Below, piece after piece: positions 1 through 9,020 of a stretch of 64,000 bases of DNA. The DNA is from Natronocella acetinitrilica (lineage in GTDB: Bacteria > Pseudomonadota > Gammaproteobacteria > Nitrococcales > Aquisalimonadaceae), in assembly GCF_024170285.1 (NCBI RefSeq), contig NZ_JALJXV010000012.1:1-64000 (forward strand). Reading direction: 5' to 3'. The number at the start of each line of letters is the position of its first letter. The stretch's first letter is position 1. A program made the position numbers and the translations under genes. The notes beneath the pieces were generated by a model that was not told where the DNA came from, made no database searches, and was given only the letters and a program-made list of their open reading frames with translations.

Positions 1-53
1 GTCCACGGGGTTTCTCCTTCTTGGAATGCCAAGTCCGCAAACTCAGCATCCAT
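1..53 (-). CDS. Start of an unidentified protein, cut by the window edge
   Basis: A leftward reading frame opens with ATG at 53-51 and runs off the window as MDAEFADLAFQEGETPW. A GGAG sits 8 nt upstream of the ATG (minus strand), a good ribosome-binding distance. It lies 64 nt downstream of the sirtuin gene on the same strand, so the two may be cotranscribed. An alternative start is a GTG at 6-4, also preceded by AAGGAG. Seventeen residues are too few to recognise a family. The same DNA can also be drawn as a set of short hairpins, so coding status is uncertain. Confidence 0.35.
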   Translation of the reverse strand, partial: MDAEFADLAFQEGETPW

Positions 54-117
54 CGGAGGGACTCCGTGGACAACCTGTTGAGAGATCACACCTAGGGAAG
101 CGCTGCAGTATTCACGC

Positions 118-879
118 CTAGTGTGCCTGGGCACTCCCGAATAGCCGCCGGAAAAGGCCCGGCAGCACTTCGCCGGCTTTGCCCCGCAGCGAACTGCTCG
201 CCAATCGTGTGAGTGGGGTTTCCGTTGGATTGATCTCGATTACCCAGGCGCCATGTTCCAGTGCGATCGCCGGCAGGCTGGCTGCCGGATGCACCAGCGA
301 CGACGTGCCGATGCTCAGGACGACATCGGCGCTGGCAGCCGCTTGCGTGGCCCGGTTGAGCGCCGCCTGCGGCAACATCTCGCCGAACCAGACCACGTCC
401 GGCCGCCCCAGGCTGCCGCAGCGCGGACATGCGGGCGGCGCATCCAGACTCTCCGGCACAGGGTCGAACAGATGGCGGTCGCTACTACAGACGGTGCGTT
501 GGAGGTTGCCGTGCAACTCCACCACATCCTGGCTGCCAGCCCGCTGGTGCAGCCCATCCACGTTCTGGGTGACCAGCAGGAAATCACCGTCGAAGTGCTG
601 CTCCCAGTTCGCCAGGGCATAGTGGGCCGGGTTGGGCTCCACCTCGGCCACCAGCCTGCGGCGCCACTGGTACCATTGCCAGACTGTGTCCGGTTGCCCC
701 GCGAAGGCCTCCGGCGTGGCCAGTTCCATGGGGTCGTAGCGGGCCCACAGACCACTTTGTGCTTCTCGGAAGGTGGGTACGCCGCTCTCTGCGGAAATTC
801 CGGCGCCGGTTAGCGCGAGTATGCTTTTCGCCTGCCGCAGGCGCTCGAGTGCAGCGACATCAGGTGTGGCGTCCGCCAT
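118..879 (-). CDS. Sir2-family NAD-dependent protein deacylase (sirtuin)
   Basis: A 253-residue sirtuin that would remove acetyl or other acyl groups from protein lysines using NAD+ in the cytoplasm. The N-terminal Rossmann signature GAGISAESGVPTFR, the catalytic-site block TQNVDGLHQRAGS and the ELHGN segment are all present. The zinc module keeps one C-x2-C pair (CPRCG), while the first pair is degenerate (CSSD), so zinc binding is doubtful. The C-terminal GTSSLVHPAASLP and EINP blocks match the family. The start was set at 879 because AAGGGG lies just upstream; the open frame continues far upstream, antisense to serB, but without sirtuin sequence. It is divergent from serB with about 90 nt between them. 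Residues deciding deacetylase versus desuccinylase activity were not resolved; the WARYDPMELATPEAF segment resembles class III sirtuins. Confidence 0.93.
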   Translation of the reverse strand: MADATPDVAALERLRQAKSILALTGAGISAESGVPTFREAQSGLWARYDPMELATPEAFAGQPDTVWQWYQWRRRLVAEVEPNPAHYALANWEQHFDGDFLLVTQNVDGLHQRAGSQDVVELHGNLQRTVCSSDRHLFDPVPESLDAPPACPRCGSLGRPDVVWFGEMLPQAALNRATQAAASADVVLSIGTSSLVHPAASLPAIALEHGAWVIEINPTETPLTRLASSSLRGKAGEVLPGLFRRLFGSAQAH

Positions 880-969
880 GGCATCCCCTTGCGAATCGCG
901 GGTCAAGCAAGGATGATAGCCGTCCGCAGCGACGGCGACGAGCATGGCGGCAGCACGACAGGTCTTCCA

Positions 970-2190
970 ATGAGCGAAATCATCCTCATCAACATTTCCG
1001 GTCAGGACAAGCCCGGCCTGACGTCGTCGCTCATGGGTATCCTGGCGGAATATAACGTCGGCATCCTGGATATCGGTCAGGCCGTCATCCACGACACCCT
1101 GTCCCTGGGGATGCTGGTGAAGGTGCCGGAGCAGGCGACCCTCTCGCCGGTGCTGAAGGATGTGCTCTTCCACATCCACCACCAGGGCATGCAGGTGCGC
1201 TTTACCCCCGTCAGCGAGGAAGACTATGACGCCTGGGTGCAGGGGGCGGGCAAGCCGCGCTACATCTTTACCCTGCTTGGCCGCCGCATCACGGCTGATC
1301 ACATTGCCCGCATTGCCAGCGTGATCACGGCCAACGATCTCAACATCGAAGACATCATGCGTCTCTCCGGCCGCGAACCGCTCTACAAGACCGGCAAGGC
1401 CAATCGTGCCTGCATCGAGCTGACGGTGCGGGGTCAGCCCCTGGACCTGGACGCCATGAAACAGCGCTTTCTGGAGATCTCCCAGGAGCTGGATGTGGAT
1501 ATCGCCTTCCAGGAAGACAGCGTATATCGCCGCAATCGCAGACTCGTGGTGTTCGATATGGACTCCACCCTGATCCAGCAGGAGGTCATCGACGAACTGG
1601 CCCGGCATGCCGGCGTTGGAGAGGAAGTCAGCCGGGTTACCGAGGCCGCCATGCAGGGCGAGATCGATTTCCGCGAGAGCCTGCGCCGGCGGGTCAGTCT
1701 GCTGGAAGGGCTGGATGCTGGTGTGCTTGAGACAGTGGCCCGCGAGCTGTCGTTGACCGAGGGCGCGGAGCGGCTGATTCGCACCCTCAAGTCCTTTGGC
1801 TATCGCACCGCCATCGTCTCCGGCGGATTCAGCTATTTCGGCCGTTTTCTGCAGAAGCGCCTGGGTGTGGATTACGTCCATGCCAACGAACTGGAGGTGG
1901 TGGACGGCCGGGTGACCGGCAAGGTCCTCGGCCAGATCGTTGACGGTGAGCGCAAGGCGGAGTTGCTCCAGGAGATCGCCCGCCACGAAGGGCTGGTGCT
2001 GGAGCAGACGATCGCCGTCGGGGATGGCGCCAACGATCTGCCCATGTTGCGCCTTGCCGGCCTGGGGATCGCATTCCGGGCAAAGCCGCTGGTCAAGCGC
2101 AGCGCCCGCCAATCCCTGACTACACTGGGACTGGACGGCATTCTCTACCTGATCGGCATCAAGGACGCGGAAGCCGCCGTCGACGATTGA
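970..2190 (+). CDS. serB: Phosphoserine phosphatase
   Basis: A 406-residue enzyme for the last step of serine biosynthesis, phosphoserine to serine, in the cytoplasm. The N-terminal ~180 residues form two ACT-like regulatory domains (ILINISGQDKPGLTSSLMGIL opens the first). The C-terminal HAD phosphatase has the nucleophile motif VFDMDST with Asp196 and Asp198, motif II SGGF and the metal motif GDGANDLPM around Asp352. Length and the double-ACT layout match the long SerB form common in proteobacteria. ATG at 970 was chosen because the protein then begins directly with the ACT domain; an upstream in-frame extension has no family sequence. Divergent from the sirtuin gene; htpG follows with its own likely promoter. 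Confidence 0.95.
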   Translation: MSEIILINISGQDKPGLTSSLMGILAEYNVGILDIGQAVIHDTLSLGMLVKVPEQATLSPVLKDVLFHIHHQGMQVRFTPVSEEDYDAWVQGAGKPRYIFTLLGRRITADHIARIASVITANDLNIEDIMRLSGREPLYKTGKANRACIELTVRGQPLDLDAMKQRFLEISQELDVDIAFQEDSVYRRNRRLVVFDMDSTLIQQEVIDELARHAGVGEEVSRVTEAAMQGEIDFRESLRRRVSLLEGLDAGVLETVARELSLTEGAERLIRTLKSFGYRTAIVSGGFSYFGRFLQKRLGVDYVHANELEVVDGRVTGKVLGQIVDGERKAELLQEIARHEGLVLEQTIAVGDGANDLPMLRLAGLGIAFRAKPLVKRSARQSLTTLGLDGILYLIGIKDAEAAVDD

Positions 2191-2201
2191 ACCCGCCAGG
2201 C

Positions 2202-2230
2202 CTTGAAATCGCCGGCCACGGTTCCTATCT
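2202..2230 (+). promoter_or_regulatory. Candidate sigma-32 (heat shock) promoter of htpG
   Basis: CTTGAAA at 2202-2208 is a perfect -35 box for the heat-shock sigma factor RpoH. After a 15-nt spacer, CCTATCT at 2224-2230 matches the -10 core CCCATnT at all but one position. The element is 84 nt before the htpG start and directly after serB. HtpG is a known RpoH-regulon member in other gammaproteobacteria, which makes the match credible. Confidence 0.75.
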
Positions 2231-2314
2231 GCCCTACATTGGCGCAGTCACCGATCGCAGCCGCCATGCCCGTCACGATTCCGATTTTCACCGCGAACAG
2301 GAGTGAACCCAGCA

Positions 2315-4210
2315 ATGACTGCCGCGGCAGACAAGCAGACCCATGAATTCCAGACCGAGGTTCGGCAACTGCTGAAGCTCATGATCCACTCGTTGTACAG
2401 CAACCGTGAGATCTTCCTGCGGGAGCTGATCTCCAACGCCTCCGATGCGGCGGACAAGCTGCGCTTCCAGTCCCTGCAGGACGAGGCGCTGCTGGAGGGT
2501 GATGGTGATCTTGCCATCCGGATCAGTTTCGACAAGGAGGCCCGCACCCTGACCGTGGCCGACAATGGTATCGGCATGAGCCGCGACGAGGTGCAGGACA
2601 ATCTCGGCACTATTGCCCGCTCCGGCACCCGCCAGTTTCTCGAGCAGCTCTCCGGTGATCAGTCGAAGGACGCCCGCCTGATCGGGCAGTTCGGCGTCGG
2701 GTTCTATTCCGCCTTCATTGTCGCCGACCGGGTCACCGTGCTGACCCGCAAGGCCGGTGAGGAAGCGGCAGCGGGCGTGCGCTGGGAATCCACCGGCGAG
2801 GGCGAATACACCATCGAGAGTGAAGCCCGCGAGCGGCGCGGCACCGAGGTAATTCTGCATCTCAAGGAAGACGCCGACGAATTCCTCGATGGCTATCGCC
2901 TGCGGCGGATCATCCGCACGTATTCCGACCACATCGATCTGCCCATCCGCATGGCCAGGGAAGCCGCCGACGAGGAGGGCGATACCGAGGACGAGACCGT
3001 CAACAAGGCGAATGCCCTGTGGATGCGCCCGCGCAACGAGATCAAGGACGAGGAATACGTTGAGTTCTACAAGCACGTGGCCCACGACTTCGACGAGCCG
3101 CTGACCTGGATGCACAACAAGGTCGAGGGCAACCAGAGCTACGCGTCGCTGCTCTACATTCCCAAACGGGCGCCCTTCGACCTCTGGGACCGGGAAGGTG
3201 GTCACGGGGTGAAGCTTTACGTGAAGCGCATTTTCATCATGGACGACGCCGAGCAGCTCATGCCCCGGTACCTGCGCTTCGTGCGCGGGGTGATCGACAG
3301 TGACGACCTGCCGCTCAATGTCTCCCGCGAGATCCTGCAGAACAATCGCCAGATCGACCGCATGCGGGCGGCCAGCGTAAAGCGCATCCTCGACACCCTT
3401 GAGAAAATGGCCGCTGATGAAGCGGAGAAGTACGCCGAGTTCTGGGGTACCTTCGGTCGGGTGCTGAAGGAAGGCCCTGCGGAGGATTTCGGCAACCGGG
3501 AACGTGTCGCCAAATTGCTGCGTTTCGCTTCCACAAGAGGTGAGGGCGATGTCGAGGCGGTCTCGCTGGACGACTACATCGGCCGAATGAAAGAGGGCCA
3601 GGAGGCCATCTACTACGTCACCGCGGACAGTTTTGCCGCTGCGCGGAACAGCCCGCACCTGGAAGTGTTCCGCAAGTACGATGTCGAGGTGCTGTTGCTG
3701 GGTGATCCCGTTGATGAATGGTGGGTCAGCCATCTGCAGGAATACGACGGCAAGCGTCTGGTATCGGCGGCCAAGGGCGAACTCGACCCGGCGAAGCTCG
3801 GCGGCGAAAACGCACCGGACAAGGCCGAGCAGGAAAAGACCGAGACCGAGTTGAAGCCCCTGGTGGACAGGCTCAAGGCTGCCCTCGGCGAGACGGTGGA
3901 GTCGGTGCGCGTAAGCAGCCGTCTCACCGACTCCCCCGCCTGCCTGGTGGTGGGTGAGCAGGAGTTCGCCATCAACATGCAGCGCATGCTCAAGGCTGCG
4001 GGGCAACCGTTTCCCACCGGCAAGCCGACGCTTGAGATCAATCCTGATCACGCCATTATCCGCAGTCTTGGCGAGGCGCCGACGGACAGCGTCGACGACT
4101 GGGCTCATGTTCTCTATGAACAGGCCCTGCTCGTGGAGGGCGGGCAGCTCGAGGATCCGGCGGCCCATGTGAAGCGCGTCAACCGGCTGTTGCAGATGTC
4201 CCGCTCCTGA
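2315..4210 (+). CDS. htpG: Molecular chaperone HtpG (bacterial Hsp90)
   Basis: A 631-residue ATP-dependent chaperone acting as a cytosolic dimer on late folding intermediates. The GHKL ATPase domain (about residues 1-220) opens with [20 protein letters not shown] and contains [20 protein letters not shown] and the glycine loop [11 protein letters not shown]. The middle domain includes [14 protein letters not shown] with the conserved arginine, and the C-terminal dimerisation domain closes the protein. ATG 2315 was preferred over an in-frame GTG at 2303: AGGAG at 2299-2303 would overlap that GTG, and family members start near MTxxxxKETxxFQTE. Single gene with its own apparent heat-shock promoter. 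Confidence 0.97.
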   Translation: MTAAADKQTHEFQTEVRQLLKLMIHSLYSNREIFLRELISNASDAADKLRFQSLQDEALLEGDGDLAIRISFDKEARTLTVADNGIGMSRDEVQDNLGTIARSGTRQFLEQLSGDQSKDARLIGQFGVGFYSAFIVADRVTVLTRKAGEEAAAGVRWESTGEGEYTIESEARERRGTEVILHLKEDADEFLDGYRLRRIIRTYSDHIDLPIRMAREAADEEGDTEDETVNKANALWMRPRNEIKDEEYVEFYKHVAHDFDEPLTWMHNKVEGNQSYASLLYIPKRAPFDLWDREGGHGVKLYVKRIFIMDDAEQLMPRYLRFVRGVIDSDDLPLNVSREILQNNRQIDRMRAASVKRILDTLEKMAADEAEKYAEFWGTFGRVLKEGPAEDFGNRERVAKLLRFASTRGEGDVEAVSLDDYIGRMKEGQEAIYYVTADSFAAARNSPHLEVFRKYDVEVLLLGDPVDEWWVSHLQEYDGKRLVSAAKGELDPAKLGGENAPDKAEQEKTETELKPLVDRLKAALGETVESVRVSSRLTDSPACLVVGEQEFAINMQRMLKAAGQPFPTGKPTLEINPDHAIIRSLGEAPTDSVDDWAHVLYEQALLVEGGQLEDPAAHVKRVNRLLQMSRS

Positions 4211-4396
4211 TACCAGGGCATGATGTCCCGACATGGCCGAGACCCGAATTCTGTGACGGGTTGCGGCTTTTTCGTGCTTGCGCCTTTCAAAGCTGCGACA
4301 ACATTCCTAGACTCCCGGCATGACTGCATGTATTGGGGTGGACGATGGCGACTGTGCCCGGGTCCGCGGGTTGCCGCGCAAGGGGGGCGCTTACCC

Positions 4397-4834
4397 ATGC
4401 GTTCACTGAGCGCCGGGCTGCTGCTTCTGATCGTGTTTTTCTGCCCCTCATCGAACGGACAGGAAAGCCGGACTGCACCCGTGGTGGTTATTGCCCACGC
4501 CGGAGTGCCGGTGGATGCCCTCCCGCGCAACACAGTCCGCGCCATGTTTGCCATGCGTCAGCGCTCCTGGCCGACCGGCTCGGCCGTGCGCGTGTTCGTA
4601 CTACCGGATCGCGATCCGGTACACGCCCGCTTCGTCAAGGAACAGCTTGACGTCTTCCCGCATCAGCTGCAGTTGTCCTGGGACCGGGTCGTGTTTTCGG
4701 GGACCGGCCAGGCCCCCGGACGCGCCGATTCCCAGATCGACATGTTGCAGCGGGTCGCTACCACTCCCGGGGCCATAGGTTATGTGGAACGGACATTCGT
4801 CGACGACCGTGTTCGGGTACTCAACCTTGACTAG
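4397..4834 (+). CDS. Periplasmic phosphate-binding-like (PstS-related) small protein
   Basis: A 145-residue exported protein: residues 1-22 are a signal peptide (MRSLSAGLLLLIVFFCPSSNG) and the rest resembles a fragment of the PBP-like/PstS fold. The VVVIAHAGVPVDALPRNTVRAMFAMRQRSWPTG segment and the final GAIGYVERTFVDDRVRVL are typical of short PstS-like proteins found beside porins and signalling proteins. It is too short to be a full phosphate-binding protein, so ligand and role are unclear. An AAGGGGGG about 9 nt upstream supports ATG 4397; a longer frame exists upstream without signal-peptide logic. The porin gene starts about 13 nt after its stop and the GGDEF/EAL gene follows, so the three are likely one transcript. 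Confidence 0.75.
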   Translation: MRSLSAGLLLLIVFFCPSSNGQESRTAPVVVIAHAGVPVDALPRNTVRAMFAMRQRSWPTGSAVRVFVLPDRDPVHARFVKEQLDVFPHQLQLSWDRVVFSGTGQAPGRADSQIDMLQRVATTPGAIGYVERTFVDDRVRVLNLD

Positions 4835-4847
4835 GAGCCTGTCGGAG

Positions 4848-6077
4848 TTGAACCCGAACATCCATACCCGCGGCCGACGTGCCTCCGGACTCGCGCTGTC
4901 CATAGCCGCGCTCCTGTTCTCGAGCGCGGCGGCGGCAACGCAGGATGACCGGGGTGTCATGGATACGCTTCAGGTTCATGGCTTCGTCTCCCAGGGGTTC
5001 ATCATCACGGACGACAACAATTTCTTCGGCCCCAGCAGCGGGGGTGGCGGCAGTCTCAAGTTCACGGAAGTGGGTGTGAACGCCTCGTTGCGCCCACTGC
5101 CCAATACGCTGGTGTCCGGGCAGGTGCTGAGCCGTCGTGCCGGTGACGAAGGCGAGGATGCAGTGCCCAGGCTTGACCACGGGGTGTTGGACTACCAGTT
5201 CCTGTCCGACGAGAATCGGAGCGCAGGTATTCAGCTCGGTCGTTTCAAGAATCCGTTCGGCTTCCACAACCAGACGCGGGACGTGGCCTTTACCCGTCCG
5301 GGGATACTGCTGCCACAGTCTATCTATTTCGACCGTACCCGCTCCCTGGGGCTCGCTGCGGACGGTGGTTCGGCTTATCTGTCACAGCGTCTCGCCAGCG
5401 GCGACCTGCGGGTCCAGGTGGGTGTGGGGCGCCCCCAGGCTGGGCGGGATCTCGCCCAGGTGCTGGTGCTGGACGAGCAGCCGGGGTCCATCGATGGCCG
5501 GACCTCTGCCATCGGTCAGATTCTCTACGAGCATGACGGCGGTCGCTTCGTGGCGGCGCTGAGCGCGGCGCGCGTGCGGGCCCGTTTCAACAGTCGTAGC
5601 AGTGGTCCTGGTGATGGCGACTTCGAGTTCGAACCCTATATCCTCTCCCTGCAGTACAACAGCGAGGACTGGAGCCTCACCGGCGAGTTCGCCTTGCGCA
5701 AGTCATCACTGAGTGGCTTCGAGGGGCCGCAGTCGGCGCGCAATTTCGATGTCACCGGGGAGAGTGGCTATCTGCAGTACACACGACGCTTCCTCGCCGA
5801 CTGGCAGTGGTTCCTGCGCTACGATGTGCTGTATCTGGACCGTGACGACCGTGATGGCCGCGACTTCGCCGAAGCTACACAGCTACCGGCGCATTCGCGC
5901 TTTGCCAAGGACCTCACCGCCGGTGTGCAATGGCGTTTTCACCCGCAGGTGCTGCTCTCCGCGGAGTACCACCGGGTGGACGGCACCGGCTGGCTGCCCG
6001 GTGCCGACAATCCCGATCCCGGCGCCACGGAGCGCCGTTGGAATATGCTGTTGCTGCAGACTTCATTGCGGTTCTAG
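4848..6077 (+). CDS. Outer-membrane porin-like beta-barrel protein
   Basis: About 409 residues with a signal peptide (ASGLALSIAALLFSSAAAA) followed by alternating-hydrophobicity strands and a terminal aromatic residue (LLLQTSLRF), the signature of an outer-membrane barrel. Segments such as LQVHGFVSQGFIITDDNNFFG and AGIQLGRFKNPFGFHNQTRDVAFTRPGILLP resemble the phosphate-selective porin/OprO-like and carbohydrate porin group. TTG 4848 is proposed because AGGAG lies about 10 nt upstream and the signal peptide then has normal length; ATG 4782, inside the preceding gene, would add an unlikely 22-residue leader. The gene lies between a PstS-like protein and a c-di-GMP sensor, suggesting the barrel feeds or reports on the same stimulus. 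Solute specificity cannot be read. Confidence 0.8.
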   Translation: MNPNIHTRGRRASGLALSIAALLFSSAAAATQDDRGVMDTLQVHGFVSQGFIITDDNNFFGPSSGGGGSLKFTEVGVNASLRPLPNTLVSGQVLSRRAGDEGEDAVPRLDHGVLDYQFLSDENRSAGIQLGRFKNPFGFHNQTRDVAFTRPGILLPQSIYFDRTRSLGLAADGGSAYLSQRLASGDLRVQVGVGRPQAGRDLAQVLVLDEQPGSIDGRTSAIGQILYEHDGGRFVAALSAARVRARFNSRSSGPGDGDFEFEPYILSLQYNSEDWSLTGEFALRKSSLSGFEGPQSARNFDVTGESGYLQYTRRFLADWQWFLRYDVLYLDRDDRDGRDFAEATQLPAHSRFAKDLTAGVQWRFHPQVLLSAEYHRVDGTGWLPGADNPDPGATERRWNMLLLQTSLRF

Positions 6078-6080
6078 TCC

Positions 6081-8915
6081 ATGACCGACTCCCCATCCAG
6101 ATTCGGACTCGTGAGCCTGAAGTGGCGGGTCCTGTTGGCCACCAGCTTGCTGCTGCTCGGTCTGGCTGGGGTCTTCACCTACAACAGCCATGCAGCCCTG
6201 TGGGAACGTTTCGAGCAATACCGGGACGTGATGCATGAGCGCCAGGCGCGGGAGATTCAGCTGGCGCTGGATCAGTCCGGAGACGATTTGCGGCGGCTGG
6301 CCAGCCTGGTATCGAGCTCCAGCGACCTTGGCATCGGTTTGCTGCAGAACGACTCTGATGAAGTTCATGCGGCGTTTCAGCCGGATTGGCCGACCCTGCA
6401 GCTGGACGCCGGGCTGGATGAGGTTGCCATATTCGATAGGGAGGGCGAGCAACTCGGTACCTGGGGAGAATCTCTTGATGAGTCCGTCCGGCCCCGGGTC
6501 CGTGACTGGGTTCAGGATGCCGTCAACCAGGAGTCGCCCGCGGGGGGGCTGGTCTGTGCCCAGGACTGCCGCCAGTATGCGGTGGTCCCGGTGCTCTACC
6601 GCGGCGAAATCGTGGGGTCGGTGCTGGTTTCCCGAACCCTGGCGGAGGTCGCCCGCAACGCCCGGATGATTTCCGGTAGTGACGTGGCTCTGCTGGTGGC
6701 GGATCAGCCCACCCCACAGCCCGAGGATCGCTTTCTCGCCGACTGGGCGCGATCGGTGCGTATGCTCACCCAGGAAGAGACCACCATGCCCGTGCTTCAG
6801 CGCGCCAGCGAGCAGATGGCCCTGGATGATGTCACCCGCGGCCGCCAGCGGCTCGATATCGGCGGCGGGCACTTCGAGCTTGCGGCCCTGCCGGTAGCGG
6901 GGCCGGCAACGCCCGCGCATTTTCTCCTGGTGACTGACGTTTCCGACGAAGTGTCCGCGATTCGTAATGAGACCCGGTTCACGTTGCTCGCCGGGCTAAC
7001 CGGCTGGATCGCCGCCGAACTGCTGCTGCTGGGCATACTCTGGGGCCCCATGGCGCGCCTGCGCAGGCTTGCCGACGTGCTCCCCGGCCTTGCCTCTGGC
7101 AAGTACGCCTCGGTGCGTGCGGCCACTGGCAGGAACTCCGGCAGATGGTCCGATGAAATCGACATTCTCGACGGGGCGGCCCGTACCCTGTCCGATCAGC
7201 TGGAAACCCTGGAGGAGCAAGTGGCCTCCCGGGGGCTCGAGCTGGATCAGCGCATGCGGGAACTGACCCGGGAGAAGGGTTTCGTCGATCGCCTGCTGGA
7301 CACCGCCCGGGTCATCATTCTGACCCAGGATCATGAAGGTCGGATCACGCTGGCCAACCGATATACCGAGTTGCTGGTGGGTAGCCCGTCGGCGGAGATC
7401 CTGGGCCGTCACTTCGCCGACATTTTCCTGCCGGGGCTTGCCCGTCCCCGAGGCGCGGAGTTTGCGCCCGCTCAGGAGGAGGGGGTGATGTTGACCAGTG
7501 ACGGTCAGCATCGGACCATCGCCTGGTATCACGCACCCATGGAAAGCGAGTCCGGTGGCCCGGCGATGATCTCCGTCGGGCTTGATATCAGTGGCCGCAA
7601 GGCTGCCGAGGAGCGTCTGGCCTGGCTTGCCAACCATGATTCGCTGACCAATCTCTACAATCGGCGATTCTTCCAGCATGCCCTGGATCAGGCCCTCAGC
7701 AGTCATGCCTGGGGCGCCATGTTGTTCCTCGACCTGGATCAGTTCCGTGATGTGAACGAGCTGAGCGGACACCACTCCGGCGATCAGCTCCTGCAACTGG
7801 TCGCCCAGGCGCTGGACGAGGAGCTGCAGGGTGATGGGGTCGTGGCCCGTCTTGGCGGCGACGAGTTCGCCATCCTGCTTGAAGGCGCCGACGCCAAGGC
7901 TGCAACTGCGGTAGCGGAGCGCATCGAGCGGATACTTGATGCGATCGTTTTCTCCGCCGGTGGCCGTCGGCATCGGGCCATGGCCAGCATTGGCATTGCC
8001 CTGTATCCGGAACATGGGCACACGCCGGCGGACCTCATGGCCAGCGCCGATCTGGCCATGTACAAGGCCAAGGAATCGGTCTCCCAGCGTTGGCATGTGC
8101 TCGGCGCCAGTACGGTGACCCGAGAGGAACTCCATGAGCGGGTCTACTGGGTAGAGCGTATACGCAACGCCCTGGAGGTGGGCGGCCTGGAGCTGGTGGC
8201 TCAGCCCATCGCCCGAATTGCCGACCAGCGCATGGATCACTTCGAGGTTCTGCTGCGCATGCGCGGCGAGGACGGCAACCTGGTGCCGCCGGGCCTGTTC
8301 ATCCCCGTCGCCGAGCGCAGCGGACAGATCGTGGAGCTGGATCGCTGGGTGCTGCGGGCCACGCTGAATCTGCTGAACGAGCTGTCCGCCGAAGGCTGGC
8401 ATGTGCATCTGGCTGCCAACCTGTCCGCACAATCCCTGCGGGACGACCAGCTCTGCGGCTTCCTGGAGCAGGCCTTTGCCGAGACCGGCGCTGATCCTGG
8501 CCGTCTCATCATCGAGGTCACCGAAACCGCCGCCGTCACCGACTTTGCCGCCGCCCGTGGCGTGATGCAGCGCATCCGCAGCATGGGCTGCCACTTTGCG
8601 CTGGATGACTTCGGCGTGGGCTTCAGCAGCTTCCACTACCTGGGGCAGTTGCCGGCGGACTACATCAAGATCGATGGTTCCTTCATCCGTAACCTCACTA
8701 CCAGCACCGAGGACCGCCTCATCGTCCGTGCCATCGCCGACATCGCCGCAGGTTTCGGCAAGCAGACGGTTGCCGAGTTTGTCGATCAGGCGGCCATCCT
8801 GCCCATACTCCAGGAGTACGGCATCACCTTCGCCCAGGGCTACCATCTGGGCCGGCCGGGCCCGGTGCGCGAGGTCGTGGCGCGCTATGCCGGCACATCC
8901 GCGGAAACGCGCTGA
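6081..8915 (+). CDS. Membrane sensor with PAS, GGDEF and EAL domains
   Basis: A 944-residue inner-membrane protein for cyclic-di-GMP signalling. One transmembrane helix near residues 15-33, a periplasmic sensor region of about 260 residues, and a second helix near 300-320 precede a helical linker, a PAS domain (about 400-510), a GGDEF domain (intact GGDEF at 592-596) and an EAL domain. The EAL signature is EVL starting at Glu722, followed by AANLSAQSL, IEVTETA, LDDFGVGF, YIKIDGSF and FAQGYHLGRP, so phosphodiesterase residues look complete. No RxxD inhibitory site precedes GGDEF. Both activities are therefore possible. The gene begins 3 nt after the porin stop, so it is almost certainly cotranscribed with the porin and the PstS-like protein. 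Confidence 0.95.
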   Translation: MTDSPSRFGLVSLKWRVLLATSLLLLGLAGVFTYNSHAALWERFEQYRDVMHERQAREIQLALDQSGDDLRRLASLVSSSSDLGIGLLQNDSDEVHAAFQPDWPTLQLDAGLDEVAIFDREGEQLGTWGESLDESVRPRVRDWVQDAVNQESPAGGLVCAQDCRQYAVVPVLYRGEIVGSVLVSRTLAEVARNARMISGSDVALLVADQPTPQPEDRFLADWARSVRMLTQEETTMPVLQRASEQMALDDVTRGRQRLDIGGGHFELAALPVAGPATPAHFLLVTDVSDEVSAIRNETRFTLLAGLTGWIAAELLLLGILWGPMARLRRLADVLPGLASGKYASVRAATGRNSGRWSDEIDILDGAARTLSDQLETLEEQVASRGLELDQRMRELTREKGFVDRLLDTARVIILTQDHEGRITLANRYTELLVGSPSAEILGRHFADIFLPGLARPRGAEFAPAQEEGVMLTSDGQHRTIAWYHAPMESESGGPAMISVGLDISGRKAAEERLAWLANHDSLTNLYNRRFFQHALDQALSSHAWGAMLFLDLDQFRDVNELSGHHSGDQLLQLVAQALDEELQGDGVVARLGGDEFAILLEGADAKAATAVAERIERILDAIVFSAGGRRHRAMASIGIALYPEHGHTPADLMASADLAMYKAKESVSQRWHVLGASTVTREELHERVYWVERIRNALEVGGLELVAQPIARIADQRMDHFEVLLRMRGEDGNLVPPGLFIPVAERSGQIVELDRWVLRATLNLLNELSAEGWHVHLAANLSAQSLRDDQLCGFLEQAFAETGADPGRLIIEVTETAAVTDFAAARGVMQRIRSMGCHFALDDFGVGFSSFHYLGQLPADYIKIDGSFIRNLTTSTEDRLIVRAIADIAAGFGKQTVAEFVDQAAILPILQEYGITFAQGYHLGRPGPVREVVARYAGTSAETR

Positions 8916-8961
8916 TCGTCTTTACGGCGGCGAGTTCTGGTGTCAACGTAGCGGGAGTTTC

Positions 8962-8983
8962 GGCGGCCGGCCATGCGGCCGCC
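8962..8983 (+). terminator. GC-rich hairpin after the GGDEF/EAL gene
   Basis: GGCGGCCG (8962-8969) pairs with CGGCCGCC (8976-8983) around a 6-nt loop. There is no T-run, so it is not a classical intrinsic terminator, but its position 47 nt after the stop and before the next gene's ribosome-binding site fits an operon end. Confidence 0.4.
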
Positions 8984-9020
8984 GCCCGTGATTGCCATCG
9001 AGCGTTGGAGAGCGTGATTC

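Noticed and set aside
880-2112. Long minus-strand open frame antisense to serB, continuous with the sirtuin gene
   Set aside because: GC-rich coding DNA often leaves the opposite strand open. The sequence before the sirtuin start has no domain, and a good ribosome-binding site marks the real start at 879.
2288-4234. 648-residue open frame antisense to htpG
   Set aside because: It covers htpG almost exactly and codes for a His/Leu/Val/Gln-rich product with no recognisable domain, typical of the mirror of a biased GC-rich gene.
6996-8846. 616-residue frame antisense to the GGDEF/EAL gene
   Set aside because: The plus-strand frame has complete PAS, GGDEF and EAL motifs; the minus frame has no family signature and no plausible start site.
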